From assembly GCA_022787085.1 (NCBI GenBank), contig JALFVE010000001.1, positions 1 through 64,000 of the forward strand: 64,000 bases of DNA, written 5' to 3'. The translations under genes and the position numbers were made by a program. This document shows, one piece after another, positions 18,801 through 26,711 of this stretch; position 1 is the stretch's first letter, and each line of letters opens with the position of its first letter. The stretch is from Oscillospiraceae bacterium. Lineage in GTDB: Bacteria > Bacillota > Clostridia > Oscillospirales > Ruminococcaceae. The notes under the pieces are model-generated. The model saw only the letters and a program-made list of their open reading frames with translations. It had not been told where the DNA came from and made no database searches.

Positions 18801-19372
18801 GCTGTTATTCCTTGGTGCTTTATTTTTTTATCCTTTTTCCTGTCCCGAAGCTTTACCGCAAGATACAGAAGCATCATTGTCAGGGTCTTGTCAAGAAAAT
18901 CCACATAAAACTGCCCCGCTATCCTGCTGAGGGTCTTATTAAAGCCCATTTCCTGCATAAGTCCCACTACACCGTCTCCCCAGATATTTCCCACTGCGCC
19001 TCCCGCCAGAAAATAGTTAATCGGCGCTGACACTGTAACGGACAGCAGCGTTACTGCAAATGCGGCTGACAGCACTCCGAACAGGCTCTTTAAATATCCC
19101 TTTTTTGCGCATATTCCCACAATTATTCCCACTGCGATATTCGTAAGCGCATAAAACATGACCGCAGGTGAATGAAAGCTGTAGATCATATTTGCCGACG
19201 CTCCCACTATGGCTCCGCACACAGGTCCCAGCCAATAGGCAGCAAAACCCGTTCCCACTGCGTCAAGCCAGACGGGCAGCTCCAGAAGCTCGGCAAAGCT
19301 TCTTCCAAGATAATTTATCAGTATGCAGCCAAATACAAACAGACAAAGCCGCAATTTTTTTCCCGCTCCCAT
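15815..19372 (-). CDS. Giant sensor: ECF-S-like membrane domain, Reg_prop propeller, Y_Y_Y, HD-GYP
   Basis: A 1185-residue fusion. Residues 1-180 form a five- or six-helix membrane module with GTGFAAYWLGPVCGAIVG, resembling ECF-type substrate-binding S components. Residues 225-830 contain many two-component-regulator propeller repeats (for example GLWIGTNDNG-like LWIGT units). Residues 830-920 look like a Y_Y_Y domain. A TM helix lies near 930, then a short coiled coil and an HD-GYP domain from about 985 to 1150, with HDIGKIG near 1036 and HHERYDGRGY near 1085. HD-GYP domains degrade cyclic di-GMP. The third residue of the GYP motif region is Val instead of Pro, so activity is uncertain. AAAGGAGAGG precedes the ATG. 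First gene of the operon with BMP and patatin genes. Confidence 0.8.
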   Translation of the reverse strand: MGAGKKLRLCLFVFGCILINYLGRSFAELLELPVWLDAVGTGFAAYWLGPVCGAIVGASANMIYSFHSPAVMFYALTNIAVGIIVGICAKKGYLKSLFGVLSAAFAVTLLSVTVSAPINYFLAGGAVGNIWGDGVVGLMQEMGFNKTLSRIAGQFYVDFLDKTLTMMLLYLAVKLRDRKKDKKIKHQGITAVLIIMLSLLAVMPESGIVYAEENVSSAAAEYEFDKCTRTAYDGENGLPGGMANDIVNTKDGVLWIGTYGGLYRYCGNEIEWMNELGAVKTVNCLYTDEAGRLWIGTNDNGLSIFINDRIANVLNKDDGFPSNSVRCITEAPGGYYYAGTTDSLVVVTLSGGLKVYDTIPGIIYARRICADNEGNVAAVTDEGMLYLVRGTEIIASRCVEKEGEAYYSCAFDDNGILYAGTSGNTVEAYDISGSGFKKVFTAECEKLSGLNSLYFSDDGTLFVCAENGAGYITPEGDFHAIDLGDFDSSIEHMMIDYQGNYWFTSSRLGLLCLCPSVFSEIGREEGLSGNVVNTVIKWQGKMYVGTDRGLEAVGERLTRSEKALLENFSEVRIRCLKADSDNNLWICTSGKGISKVTPDGEIITYDSSSGTAGDKFRSVIEMKDGTIAAAGDYGITFIRDGRVYDTIGAAEGLVNPKVLSLCEREDGSIFAGTDGNGIAVIRNGVITETLKQENGLSSEIILRIVKSRAGGYYVVTGNGLCCLSEDNEIRILNNFPYYNNYDIVEGNNGELFVLSSAGIFVVNSEELLAGGDVKYLLLNSKKGLRKALTPNSWNYTDEDNILYLSGDTGVEILDLDRYDINVRSYRMKLKEIKADGESLIIDKETETVIPGGASEIEITPEIVNFSINDPEVSIYMEGYDAEPRTMLQSEMTSIVYTNVPSGRYTFHLAILDNRTGSVIAENTYKIVKEKEIYENWWFRLYAGIVAVITIAYLTWLFVRTQIQKTFRMQKMELELTKNQLKMGNETILTIAKTVDAKDENTSQHSVRVSEYSVMIAKKLGYSEEECENLRKIAILHDIGKIGIPDSVLNKPARLTDEEYEIMKSHVVRGAEILKSFTVIDHVADGALYHHERYDGRGYVNGLKGEEIPLNARIIGIADAFDAMTANRVYRKKLDLEYVLEELRKGRGTQFDPKLVDIMLELIKDKAIDVEQIYGKKLSEVYADEN

Positions 19373-19436
19373 GATCGTGACCTCTCCTTTTGTATATCCT
19401 CATTGATTTTTCCGAAATTTTTGTATAATCATTTTT

Positions 19437-19465
19437 ATTATAGCACTTTTCAAGCTGATATGCTA
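19437..19465 (-). promoter_or_regulatory. Probable promoter of the HD-GYP sensor operon
   Basis: Minus-strand extended -10 TGCTATAAT, with a weak -35 (TAGCAT) at 17 bases. Upstream, TGTCG and CGACA form a perfect inverted repeat with a 7-base centre at 19484-19500, a possible activator site. Confidence 0.45.
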
Positions 19466-19515
19466 CTGCAAAAAGAAAATAATTGTCGACGTTTCCGACA
19501 TTTTTTTCAAATTTG

Positions 19516-19553
19516 CAAAAAAGGCTGCATCAGCGTTATTCCGATACAGCCTT
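19516..19553 (-). terminator. Terminator of the A2M/MEMO operon
   Basis: On the minus strand AAGGCTGTATC pairs with GATGCAGCCTT, followed by TTTT. Confidence 0.8.
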
Positions 19554-19564
19554 GTATGAGTTTA

Positions 19565-20506
19565 TTAGTTTTTTTCCTTTGTTCCCGCAAATATGAAATA
19601 GCTGGTCAGTCCTTCGCTGTAGGACACTTTATCATAGGGAATTTCGCTTATCTCCATGGAATTGCTGTGGTCAAGCTCACGTATTTCCGCTCCAAGCCCC
19701 TCGCTCAGGCGGACAAATGCTCCCAGACATCGGTAGGAATCCACATTTGCATCGGTCATTTTGTTAATTGAGGCAAGATCTCCCGAAAGGACGGCATTTC
19801 GTGTCTGCTCATCATGCCTGTCGGTTTCATTCGGCTCCAGATAATGGGAGAAATCTACCGAAAATACGAACAGGCATTTTTTCTCCTCGGATATTTTAAG
19901 AAGCAGCTCTGATATATCCTTTGAAATATCCTTGTCCGCCGAGCTGCCCACAAGCAGGCAGGCGGTTTTTGCTTCGGGAAAATAATGCTTCACAAAGGGG
20001 ATCACTGCGGACGAGGAATGGTCGTATTCCACTGTTTTGCTGTCCTCCGCCGCTCCAAGCTCAGATATAAAGCGGTCGATGATATCCCTGTCCGCACTTA
20101 GTCTCCCAAAGGGCGTTGACCAATCCAGCGGGGAGGTTATTACGGGGGCTTTGGCAGGATAATGGAGGGTGGAGATAATGACCACCGTTTCCGTTTCGGG
20201 ACGGGTCATGGCGGCGGTTTTGAAAAAGCCCGCTGCCATATGACCTGCTGTAAGATGATGGGGTATCGTTCCGCATAAAACCTCCCCATCCGTCTCATAC
20301 TGTTCTGCTCTTGAAATGTACAGGTCGAAATCCCGCTCATTATAGTAATTGCAGCCGAGAGTTTCCTCTCTTATATAAACCGTTTCTGCCTGCGGCAGGC
20401 TTGTTTCGGCGGGCATTTCCGACGATACAGCATCATTCCTTTGGGTGCAGCCGCATAACAGCAGCGCTGCCGCAAGCATAATTATCTGCTTATACCGCTG
20501 CTTCAT
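19565..20506 (-). CDS. MEMO-family (AmmeMemoRadiSam system protein B) lipoprotein
   Basis: A 313-residue protein of the MEMO1 family, a dioxygenase-like fold. MKQRYKQIIMLAAALLLCGC is a lipoprotein signal, so it faces the outside. GTIPHHLTAGHMAAGFFK, VVIISTLHYP, and FSVDFSHYLEP carry the histidines that line the pocket in this family. MEMO proteins usually accompany an AMMECR1 and a radical SAM protein in one system, but neither gene is present here. It overlaps the stop of the alpha-2-macroglobulin-like gene by 17 bases, which indicates translational coupling. Confidence 0.82.
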   Translation of the reverse strand: MKQRYKQIIMLAAALLLCGCTQRNDAVSSEMPAETSLPQAETVYIREETLGCNYYNERDFDLYISRAEQYETDGEVLCGTIPHHLTAGHMAAGFFKTAAMTRPETETVVIISTLHYPAKAPVITSPLDWSTPFGRLSADRDIIDRFISELGAAEDSKTVEYDHSSSAVIPFVKHYFPEAKTACLLVGSSADKDISKDISELLLKISEEKKCLFVFSVDFSHYLEPNETDRHDEQTRNAVLSGDLASINKMTDANVDSYRCLGAFVRLSEGLGAEIRELDHSNSMEISEIPYDKVSYSEGLTSYFIFAGTKEKN

Positions 20507-23500
20507 AGCCCTTGACCTTAATGACAGTTCTCTCGCTTATGCCCCATGTTTTGTTCCTGCGGTTGAGGGCTGCCGCACTTTCAAGTACATATTCGCCGTC
20601 TGCCGCTATTTTAAATGTGTAGGAGGCATGACCATATTTATCGGTGTAAAGCCTTATCTGCTGACTCTTGAAATTGCTGTAGGAATCCATTCTTCCGCAG
20701 GAGGGAATAACGTCGGTGATAACATGATATCCGCCGCCTTCAACATCAATATCCACTCTTGCTTCGCCGCCTATTCTAAGCTGTCCGCCCTTTTCTGCCC
20801 GTATCTTCTTTGTAACCTTGAGAGTGGGTGCGGCGGAATTTTCCTCGATGCGTCCCTTGTAGAACACAACAGTGAATATTTCGCCTGCCGTTACCTTGAA
20901 ATCAGCCTCGGCAAGCTGCTTTTCCGTAAAGCTGAGACGTGTTCCGAAATGGCTTGCGGGCTTCACTGTCTCGGTCTTTCCGTCACGGACATAGGTAAAT
21001 TCCGCGCCGTTTTCGGTCTTTACGGTGTAATTATTCAGATACACCATAAGCTCAAGCACGAAGGTATCATATATCTGCTCCTCATCAAGCAGCCAGCGTG
21101 CCATCATATCCGCCTCGGGTCTGTGGAGCATTGAGGCGGTGAGCAGGGCATACTGCGTATTTTCAAGGGATGCCTCGCCCTTGATATATACCTTTTCGCC
21201 GTCAATTACAGCTTCGGACGATACCAGCTTTTCATAATATTTCGCTGCACCGTCATAATCTCCCGAAGCTGCCAGTGCTGCGCAGAGAATAAGCATATCC
21301 TCATAAAGGTAATCACACTCGGTCTCTGCCTCGTCCTTCAGCTCAGTATTTTCAAGGATTTCCCGTATCTCGTTCATTACAGGCTGGTCAAGGGCTGCAA
21401 GGGCAAGATATGCGGAGGATATTTTTGCTGCTGTCTGATCCTTTTCGTCAAGGATTTCCGTCATGTGCCTTAATACTGCCTGCTTATCAGCAAGCTCGGG
21501 TGCTGCAAGGCAGATAATAGCTGTGAGCCTGTCGTCCGAATAGGATTCGGGAAGAAGCCTTGCTGCGCCGTTCTGCATTATTCCCTTAAATTCCGAGACA
21601 AATTCCTCCTCGGTTATAAAGCCGAACTCCTTATAGGCAAATTCATTGGCAATGCGGGTATCAAGCCTTTCGGTGGTATGCTCCAGAAGCTTGAAAAGTG
21701 TGTCCGTATAAAGCATATATTCCTTATCATAGAAGGTCATCTTTACGGGATAGCGCAGGGGCTTTATGTCAATTCCATCCGCAAGGTCAAAGCTTTTTAT
21801 GATATCCATTTCAAGCAGTGAATCGGTTACGGTCACGGGCAGCTCTACTGCATCTCTGCCCTTTTCATTTTCTGCGGTAAAGAGTATTTTATATTCTCCT
21901 GCGGGCAGCTTGCCGAAGTTTGCGGAGCGTCCCGAGGGAGCTGTGAGGGTTTTCTCAATGCCGTTGCCCGAGAGGGTCACTGTGATAGTCTCGTCGGCTT
22001 CTGTTTCGCCGTAGCAGCGGGCGGATACGGATATATCATCGCCCTCAACATAGCTGTCCATTACGATGGGGCTTATGAATACGGGCTGTGTGGCAATGAG
22101 CGGGGATCGTGACGCTCCTGCATATACTGCGTCTGTCTGCTTTTCCCATATTGCCTGTGCGGTAAGCCTCCAGCTTGTGATATTGTCGGGAAGCTTAAAT
22201 TCAAGCTCAGCTTCGCCATTGCTGTCGGTGGTAACATTAAAGAAGGCTGCGGTGTCCTTGAAATCCTTGCGGATATAGTCTTCATCTCCGCCGCCGCCCT
22301 TTTCTCCTGAATTATCGGCGTCAAGAGTGTGCTGGACATAGCTGTAATAAACCTCTGCCCACGGCAGCCGGATATCACTGTAAATATATTCCAGCGGGTC
22401 TGCAAACTGATCTGCAACGGCAAATGCCGCTTCGTCCACTACGCTCAGGGACACGGCTGCCGAATCAAGAGGCTTATTATTTTTATCCTTTGCGGTTATC
22501 TTGACCTTTGCGGTATCTCCCGGAGCGTATTTCTCCTTGTCGGGCTTTATATCAACGAGTATCTCTCTATCGGCAGGGTCGAAGGAATAATATTCCCAGC
22601 CCTCGCTTATGGGATAAACGTGTCTGCCGTCAAAGTATGCGCCAAGCACATTTACATTGGGGATATATTTTGCTGTCATTACATGGTCGAAAACGGGTTC
22701 GGTCATGATCTCCGATGTCAGGAGCTTATTTCCGTGAACAAGGAAAAGAATACGTCCGCCTTTTTCGATATCCGTTTCAATGCCGTTGTTAAGAAGAGTG
22801 AACTGAATGGATTCATTTTCTTTAAATTCAATTTTATCGGAGGAAAGAGTGTAGTGCTTTCGGTCAGTGTCCCTGTAATAATCATACTCGGTGCCTCTGA
22901 GATAAATTTTCTGACGGGTCTTTCTTCCCTTGCTGTCCTTATAGCTTATTTCAAGATAATATGTGGAATCCTTTTCGGTAAGAGGAAGGTTTTCTATGGA
23001 TGCCTTTCCATTCTTTGTTTTGAGAGTATAGGTCTTTACTGTTTCGGTATGCTCGTCATATTCATAGTTCTTGACCGTCTTTTTTTGCAGATAGTCATAA
23101 TATGAGCCTGTTTCACGCTTTGTGTACCAGCGGCGCTTGAGAACGGCGTTTATTTCCGAATCCGCCGCTTTTCCTCTTATCTTGTCATTGGGAAGATAAT
23201 AGCTGTCGCTGTCCTCCTCGGTAATGTTGTCGGTGATTATTTCGGATAGAGTGAAATCTATTCTGTCTGTCTTTTTGTCAAACTCATATTCAAGCATTAT
23301 GTCACGGAAAAATCCCCAGAAGAATTTGCTGCCGTATGTATATACGTCCTGAACTCCCGTAAGCTCATAGCCCACATAAAGGCTTTCAGGCTTCCATTCG
23401 GGAGAATAGTAATATTCATTTTCAGAAACGTCCTTATAAAGCAACTCTCCCGAGGCAATGCCGTCCTTATCGGTGACAAGCTCGTTTGGCTCTGCTGATT

Positions 23501-25409
23501 TCATCATGTAGCTGCTCAGCTTAAAGTGAAGTCCGTCGGCGGGTGTGCCGTCGTAAAAGCTTGCCTCTATTGAGGTGGGAACAGGCTCGCTCTGGGGGGA
23601 TTCCCAGTAGAGAGGCAGGGTGATGTCATATACATAATTGGGCTTTTCATAGTCATGGACGGTTATACCCTTGCTGCAAAGCTCGGTATCGCCGCTGTAA
23701 AGCGCCACATTTGCCCACCAGAAATCATCCGACTTTGAATAGTCAATTTCCGCTGTAAAGGTGCCGTTTTCACGCAGCGTTACGGGAACGTCCTCAAATA
23801 TCTCACTGTCATAATTATAGGTATGGATATAAAGCTCCTCGGGCATGGGAACATCTGCGGCTCTGGGACGGACGATTCCCCATATCTTCACCTTATCGGT
23901 GGTGAGATATGCTTCTCTGTCGGTGTAGATATAGGTATAATACATATCCTGCGGGTCTTTCTCAGCCTTTTTGCCGTAATCGTAAGCGTCGATAAAGACA
24001 CTGCCGTTATATGTGATTTTCAGCAGCCCTGTGCCGCCTGCGGGGGTATTGTGGGATAACAGCGCAAGACCGTCCTTGTCGGCTTTGGCTGTAAATACAC
24101 CGTCTGAGGTATACAGCTCCGCTTCGGCTCCCTCGGCAGCCTTGCCCGTAAAGGTATCGTTTATAAAAAGCTGCGCATCTCCCCCAAGCTCCGCAGAATA
24201 TACGGAAACGGGATTTACCTGAATATGCCGCATTACCTTGTATTCAACGCCGTCCGCTTCTGCTGTTACCTCTGCAAGGTAATAGCCGTTTTTCAGATCA
24301 TCGGGCAGCAGCAGGAATGAGGGTCCCCAGCTGTCCTTGCCCTCTATAAGGCTCGATTCGGAGGAATATGACAGGTCAAGTCCATCTGTGGAAAACTCAT
24401 AGCTGTCTTCGTGCATTTTGCTGTCAACATAGCTCTTGAGGGCATTGTAATAATCATCGGCGGTCTTGTAGCTGTAAAGCTTTAAGCTGTACTGCGTTTC
24501 GGGGGCTTTCAGCGCATCCGAAGCATATAGCTCGATCACTGCAAGGTCGCCCTCGATAAAGGTCTCGGACATTCCCGAATCGTAAAGATACTGTCCGCCG
24601 CTGTATCTCTCAGTTCTGAAACGGAAGGAATAATCCTCGCTGAGAGAGTCTCCGTCTGCTGTGGGCAGTCCCTTTTTCAGCTTTACGGTATAATATGTGG
24701 CAGGGTAAAGGTCCTTGTCGGGAATGAAATAAAGGGTATTTCTGTGTGAGGTGAATTTTCCCTTGACAGGCGGCTCTATCTCGAAATAGTCCCCAACATT
24801 TTTTGTTCCCGCTCTTGCGGTAAGGGTTATCTCTATGCCGGTATCCACGCCTGCATATTCGCTGCCGTCGGTGGGGTAGGTGTGTGTTACCTTTACATCT
24901 CCCTCGGTCTGGAATGCCCATTTATAGTCGGTCATTCCCTCGCTGTCAACAAGAGACAGCACAGCCATGCTGTTTTCTGGAAAGCTCTCAAGGCTTTTCA
25001 GCTTGTAGGAGCAGGGCGCTGTTCTTTCAAGGGTAAAATCACTGTCGTTTGAAAGGGCAAGCAGTCCCTTTAAGCTTTCCGCAGGGATATCCTGTGAGGC
25101 TGTGACGGTAAAGGTTGAATTTGTGCTGATAAGCTGTCCTGTCATGCTGTCCGCCGTTACGGAGGTGATAAGCCGCTCCCCGTTTGTTTCGGGCATTTCC
25201 CATTTTGTCTCGGCTGCCGCTTCCGTTTCCGTTTCCGATACGGGTGCTGTTTCCGTCAGGCTCGTTTCCGCTGCGGTGATTTCGGGCGCTGTGCTCTCCT
25301 CGGGCGTTTCGCTCTTTCCCGCACAGCCGCCGAATATCCCCGCTGTCATCAGCAGTGCCGTAAATGCTGCAAGCAGGCGGGGCGTTCTTCTCCTTTTATT
25401 TCCGTTCAT
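20490..25409 (-). CDS. Alpha-2-macroglobulin-family lipoprotein without thioester
   Basis: A 1639-residue exported protein. The signal peptide ends in a lipobox GIFGGC, followed by a Glu/Thr-rich linker. A chain of MG-like beta domains (residues 80-1000) includes DREAYLTTDKVKIWGIVRP. The A2M core has DKEKYAPGDTAKVKITAKD, AAVSLSVVDEAAFAV and LPDNITSWRLTAQAI. The helical region near residue 1240 should hold the thioester motif CLEQ, but it reads LLEHTTERLD, so no covalent trap can form. Bacterial A2M proteins are thought to protect the envelope from proteases. GGGGG precedes the ATG. Confidence 0.85.
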   Translation of the reverse strand: MNGNKRRRTPRLLAAFTALLMTAGIFGGCAGKSETPEESTAPEITAAETSLTETAPVSETETEAAAETKWEMPETNGERLITSVTADSMTGQLISTNSTFTVTASQDIPAESLKGLLALSNDSDFTLERTAPCSYKLKSLESFPENSMAVLSLVDSEGMTDYKWAFQTEGDVKVTHTYPTDGSEYAGVDTGIEITLTARAGTKNVGDYFEIEPPVKGKFTSHRNTLYFIPDKDLYPATYYTVKLKKGLPTADGDSLSEDYSFRFRTERYSGGQYLYDSGMSETFIEGDLAVIELYASDALKAPETQYSLKLYSYKTADDYYNALKSYVDSKMHEDSYEFSTDGLDLSYSSESSLIEGKDSWGPSFLLLPDDLKNGYYLAEVTAEADGVEYKVMRHIQVNPVSVYSAELGGDAQLFINDTFTGKAAEGAEAELYTSDGVFTAKADKDGLALLSHNTPAGGTGLLKITYNGSVFIDAYDYGKKAEKDPQDMYYTYIYTDREAYLTTDKVKIWGIVRPRAADVPMPEELYIHTYNYDSEIFEDVPVTLRENGTFTAEIDYSKSDDFWWANVALYSGDTELCSKGITVHDYEKPNYVYDITLPLYWESPQSEPVPTSIEASFYDGTPADGLHFKLSSYMMKSAEPNELVTDKDGIASGELLYKDVSENEYYYSPEWKPESLYVGYELTGVQDVYTYGSKFFWGFFRDIMLEYEFDKKTDRIDFTLSEIITDNITEEDSDSYYLPNDKIRGKAADSEINAVLKRRWYTKRETGSYYDYLQKKTVKNYEYDEHTETVKTYTLKTKNGKASIENLPLTEKDSTYYLEISYKDSKGRKTRQKIYLRGTEYDYYRDTDRKHYTLSSDKIEFKENESIQFTLLNNGIETDIEKGGRILFLVHGNKLLTSEIMTEPVFDHVMTAKYIPNVNVLGAYFDGRHVYPISEGWEYYSFDPADREILVDIKPDKEKYAPGDTAKVKITAKDKNNKPLDSAAVSLSVVDEAAFAVADQFADPLEYIYSDIRLPWAEVYYSYVQHTLDADNSGEKGGGGDEDYIRKDFKDTAAFFNVTTDSNGEAELEFKLPDNITSWRLTAQAIWEKQTDAVYAGASRSPLIATQPVFISPIVMDSYVEGDDISVSARCYGETEADETITVTLSGNGIEKTLTAPSGRSANFGKLPAGEYKILFTAENEKGRDAVELPVTVTDSLLEMDIIKSFDLADGIDIKPLRYPVKMTFYDKEYMLYTDTLFKLLEHTTERLDTRIANEFAYKEFGFITEEEFVSEFKGIMQNGAARLLPESYSDDRLTAIICLAAPELADKQAVLRHMTEILDEKDQTAAKISSAYLALAALDQPVMNEIREILENTELKDEAETECDYLYEDMLILCAALAASGDYDGAAKYYEKLVSSEAVIDGEKVYIKGEASLENTQYALLTASMLHRPEADMMARWLLDEEQIYDTFVLELMVYLNNYTVKTENGAEFTYVRDGKTETVKPASHFGTRLSFTEKQLAEADFKVTAGEIFTVVFYKGRIEENSAAPTLKVTKKIRAEKGGQLRIGGEARVDIDVEGGGYHVITDVIPSCGRMDSYSNFKSQQIRLYTDKYGHASYTFKIAADGEYVLESAAALNRRNKTWGISERTVIKVKGYEAAV

Positions 25410-25443
25410 TCCAATACCCCCTGAAATATTTTACTTTAGTATG

Positions 25444-25472
25444 ATTTTAGCATACAATCGGCAAAATGTACA
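25444..25472 (-). promoter_or_regulatory. Promoter of the A2M/MEMO operon
   Basis: Minus-strand extended -10 TGCTAAAAT and TGTACA 17 bases upstream, 35 bases before the start codon. Confidence 0.6.
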
Positions 25473-25533
25473 TAACACATTGATTACAATTTATTACAAT
25501 TTGAAAAAAGTTTTCATCATAAGTTACATTTTT

Positions 25534-25694
25534 ATACTAATAACCATTTGTTCTATGGATAAAGGTGGTGGATAGAATACGTCCAATCAAGGAAAGCGAC
25601 CGCAGGCGGGCTGTCGCCCGGCAAGGGAGCTTGACGCAGAGTGGGCGTATTATAGCCGCCGCATTTTGTCCATAGGTTAAATGGTTATTAGTAT
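25534..25694. repeat. Palindromic hairpin element, copy 2 (161 bp)
   Basis: ATACTAATAACCATTT at 25534 and its exact complement at 25679-25694 form 16-bp terminal inverted repeats. Further in, TCTATGGATAAAGGTGG pairs imperfectly with the segment at 25657-25676. The extended flanks TTACATTT and AAATGTAA (25524 and 25703) also pair. The centre is GC-rich with a CGGGC/GCCCG hairpin. The arms match the element at 8850-8951 in sequence and spacing. It carries no ORF. Confidence 0.75.
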
Positions 25695-25708
25695 TACTGT
25701 ATAAATGT

Positions 25709-25737
25709 AATTCTCCCCGTCGAAGGCGGGGAGAATT
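25709..25737. terminator. Strong hairpin, possible bidirectional terminator
   Basis: AATTCTCCCCG and CGGGGAGAATT pair perfectly over 11 bp with a 7-base loop. It lies between the two repeat elements; the U-tract is poor on both strands. Confidence 0.4.
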
Positions 25738-25741
25738 ACAC

Positions 25742-26076
25742 CAGTCTGTCGAAAAAGAAATGACAATTGTATAATATGCACAAACCAAAACATAATTTGC
25801 TTTGTCAAAAACGTTCCACCGGAACGTTTTTGAGGTATATTTTGCACAATTTCCTTTAAAGGGGAGGCGGTTTTGTACGCCTCCCCTCGAAATGCTGTCG
25901 CATTTCTCACCCCTTGCTCCGTTTTTACTCGTATTAAAGGGGATTTCGCCCTCTGCGGAGGGCGACCAAAGGGCTCTGCCCTTTGGAAACCCGCCACCTT
26001 TGAAAAGGTGGACGAAACTTTTAGTGTGACCTAATTTGTGCAGATTTTTTCATCTATTCACTTTTTCGACAATCTG
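25742..26076. repeat. 335-bp inverted-repeat element packed with hairpins
   Basis: CAGTCTGTCGAAAAAG at 25742-25757 and its complement at 26061-26076 (14 of 16 matching) bound the element. Inside are six near-perfect hairpins at 25806-25832, 25861-25886, 25889-25906, 25947-25964, 25966-25986 and 25994-26011. There is no convincing ORF or transposase. It looks like a non-autonomous repeat or a relic. Its right end is 6 bases from the stop codon of the response-regulator gene. Confidence 0.65.
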
Positions 26077-26081
26077 TCATA

Positions 26082-26711
26082 TCAGACAATATTATTTTTC
26101 ACCGCAAACACCGCAAGCTGGGTGCGGTCTTTAAGCCCCAGCTTTTCAAGAAGCCTTGAGATATTGTTTCTCACAGTTCCCTCCGCAAGAAACAGCCTTG
26201 AGGCAATTTCCTTATTGTCGCAGCCGTCGCAGATGAGCGTCATCAGCTCCCTGTCCCTTTCGGACAGCTCAAAGCCTGCCGCCGACGGCTGGGGCACGGG
26301 CATTGTCTGCTTGATGGCGGAAAATACTCCTGCGCCGAATACATTTATCCCACTGTGTACGGTCTTTATGGCGTTTATTATCTTCTCATTTTCCATTTCC
26401 TTTAAGATATATCCGTCCGCTCCGCAGGCAACTGCCTTCTGCACAGTCTCGCTGTCGTCAAAGGTGGTGAGAACCAGCACCTTTATATGGGGAAAATGGG
26501 TCTTTATCTGCCTTGTGCCGTATTCTCCGTCATATTCGGGCATCCGCATATCCATGAGAACCACATCGGGTGAACGCTTTATGCACATTTCAAGGGCTTC
26601 CTTGCCGTTTGCCGCCTGCCCTACCACCTCTATGCCGCTGTCCGCTGACAGGACGGCTTCAAGCCCCTGCCTCAGTATGCCGATATCATCGGCTATAAGC
26701 ACCTTTATCAT
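26082..26711 (-). CDS. NarL/LuxR-family response regulator
   Basis: A 209-residue DNA-binding regulator. The receiver domain (1-120) has the acidic pair DD near residue 8, the phospho-acceptor Asp54 in VLMDMRMPE and the Lys in YILKEM. The C-terminal LuxR helix-turn-helix (145-205) has LSERDRELMTLICDG and NKEIASRLFLAEGTVRNNIS. The start overlaps the stop of the kinase gene by four bases, a tightly coupled pair. Target genes are unknown. Confidence 0.93.
   Translation of the reverse strand: MIKVLIADDIGILRQGLEAVLSADSGIEVVGQAANGKEALEMCIKRSPDVVLMDMRMPEYDGEYGTRQIKTHFPHIKVLVLTTFDDSETVQKAVACGADGYILKEMENEKIINAIKTVHSGINVFGAGVFSAIKQTMPVPQPSAAGFELSERDRELMTLICDGCDNKEIASRLFLAEGTVRNNISRLLEKLGLKDRTQLAVFAVKNNIV

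Noticed and set aside
25806-26011. CRISPR array
   Set aside because: The hairpins differ from each other and are not evenly spaced; there are no repeated units with spacers and no cas genes.
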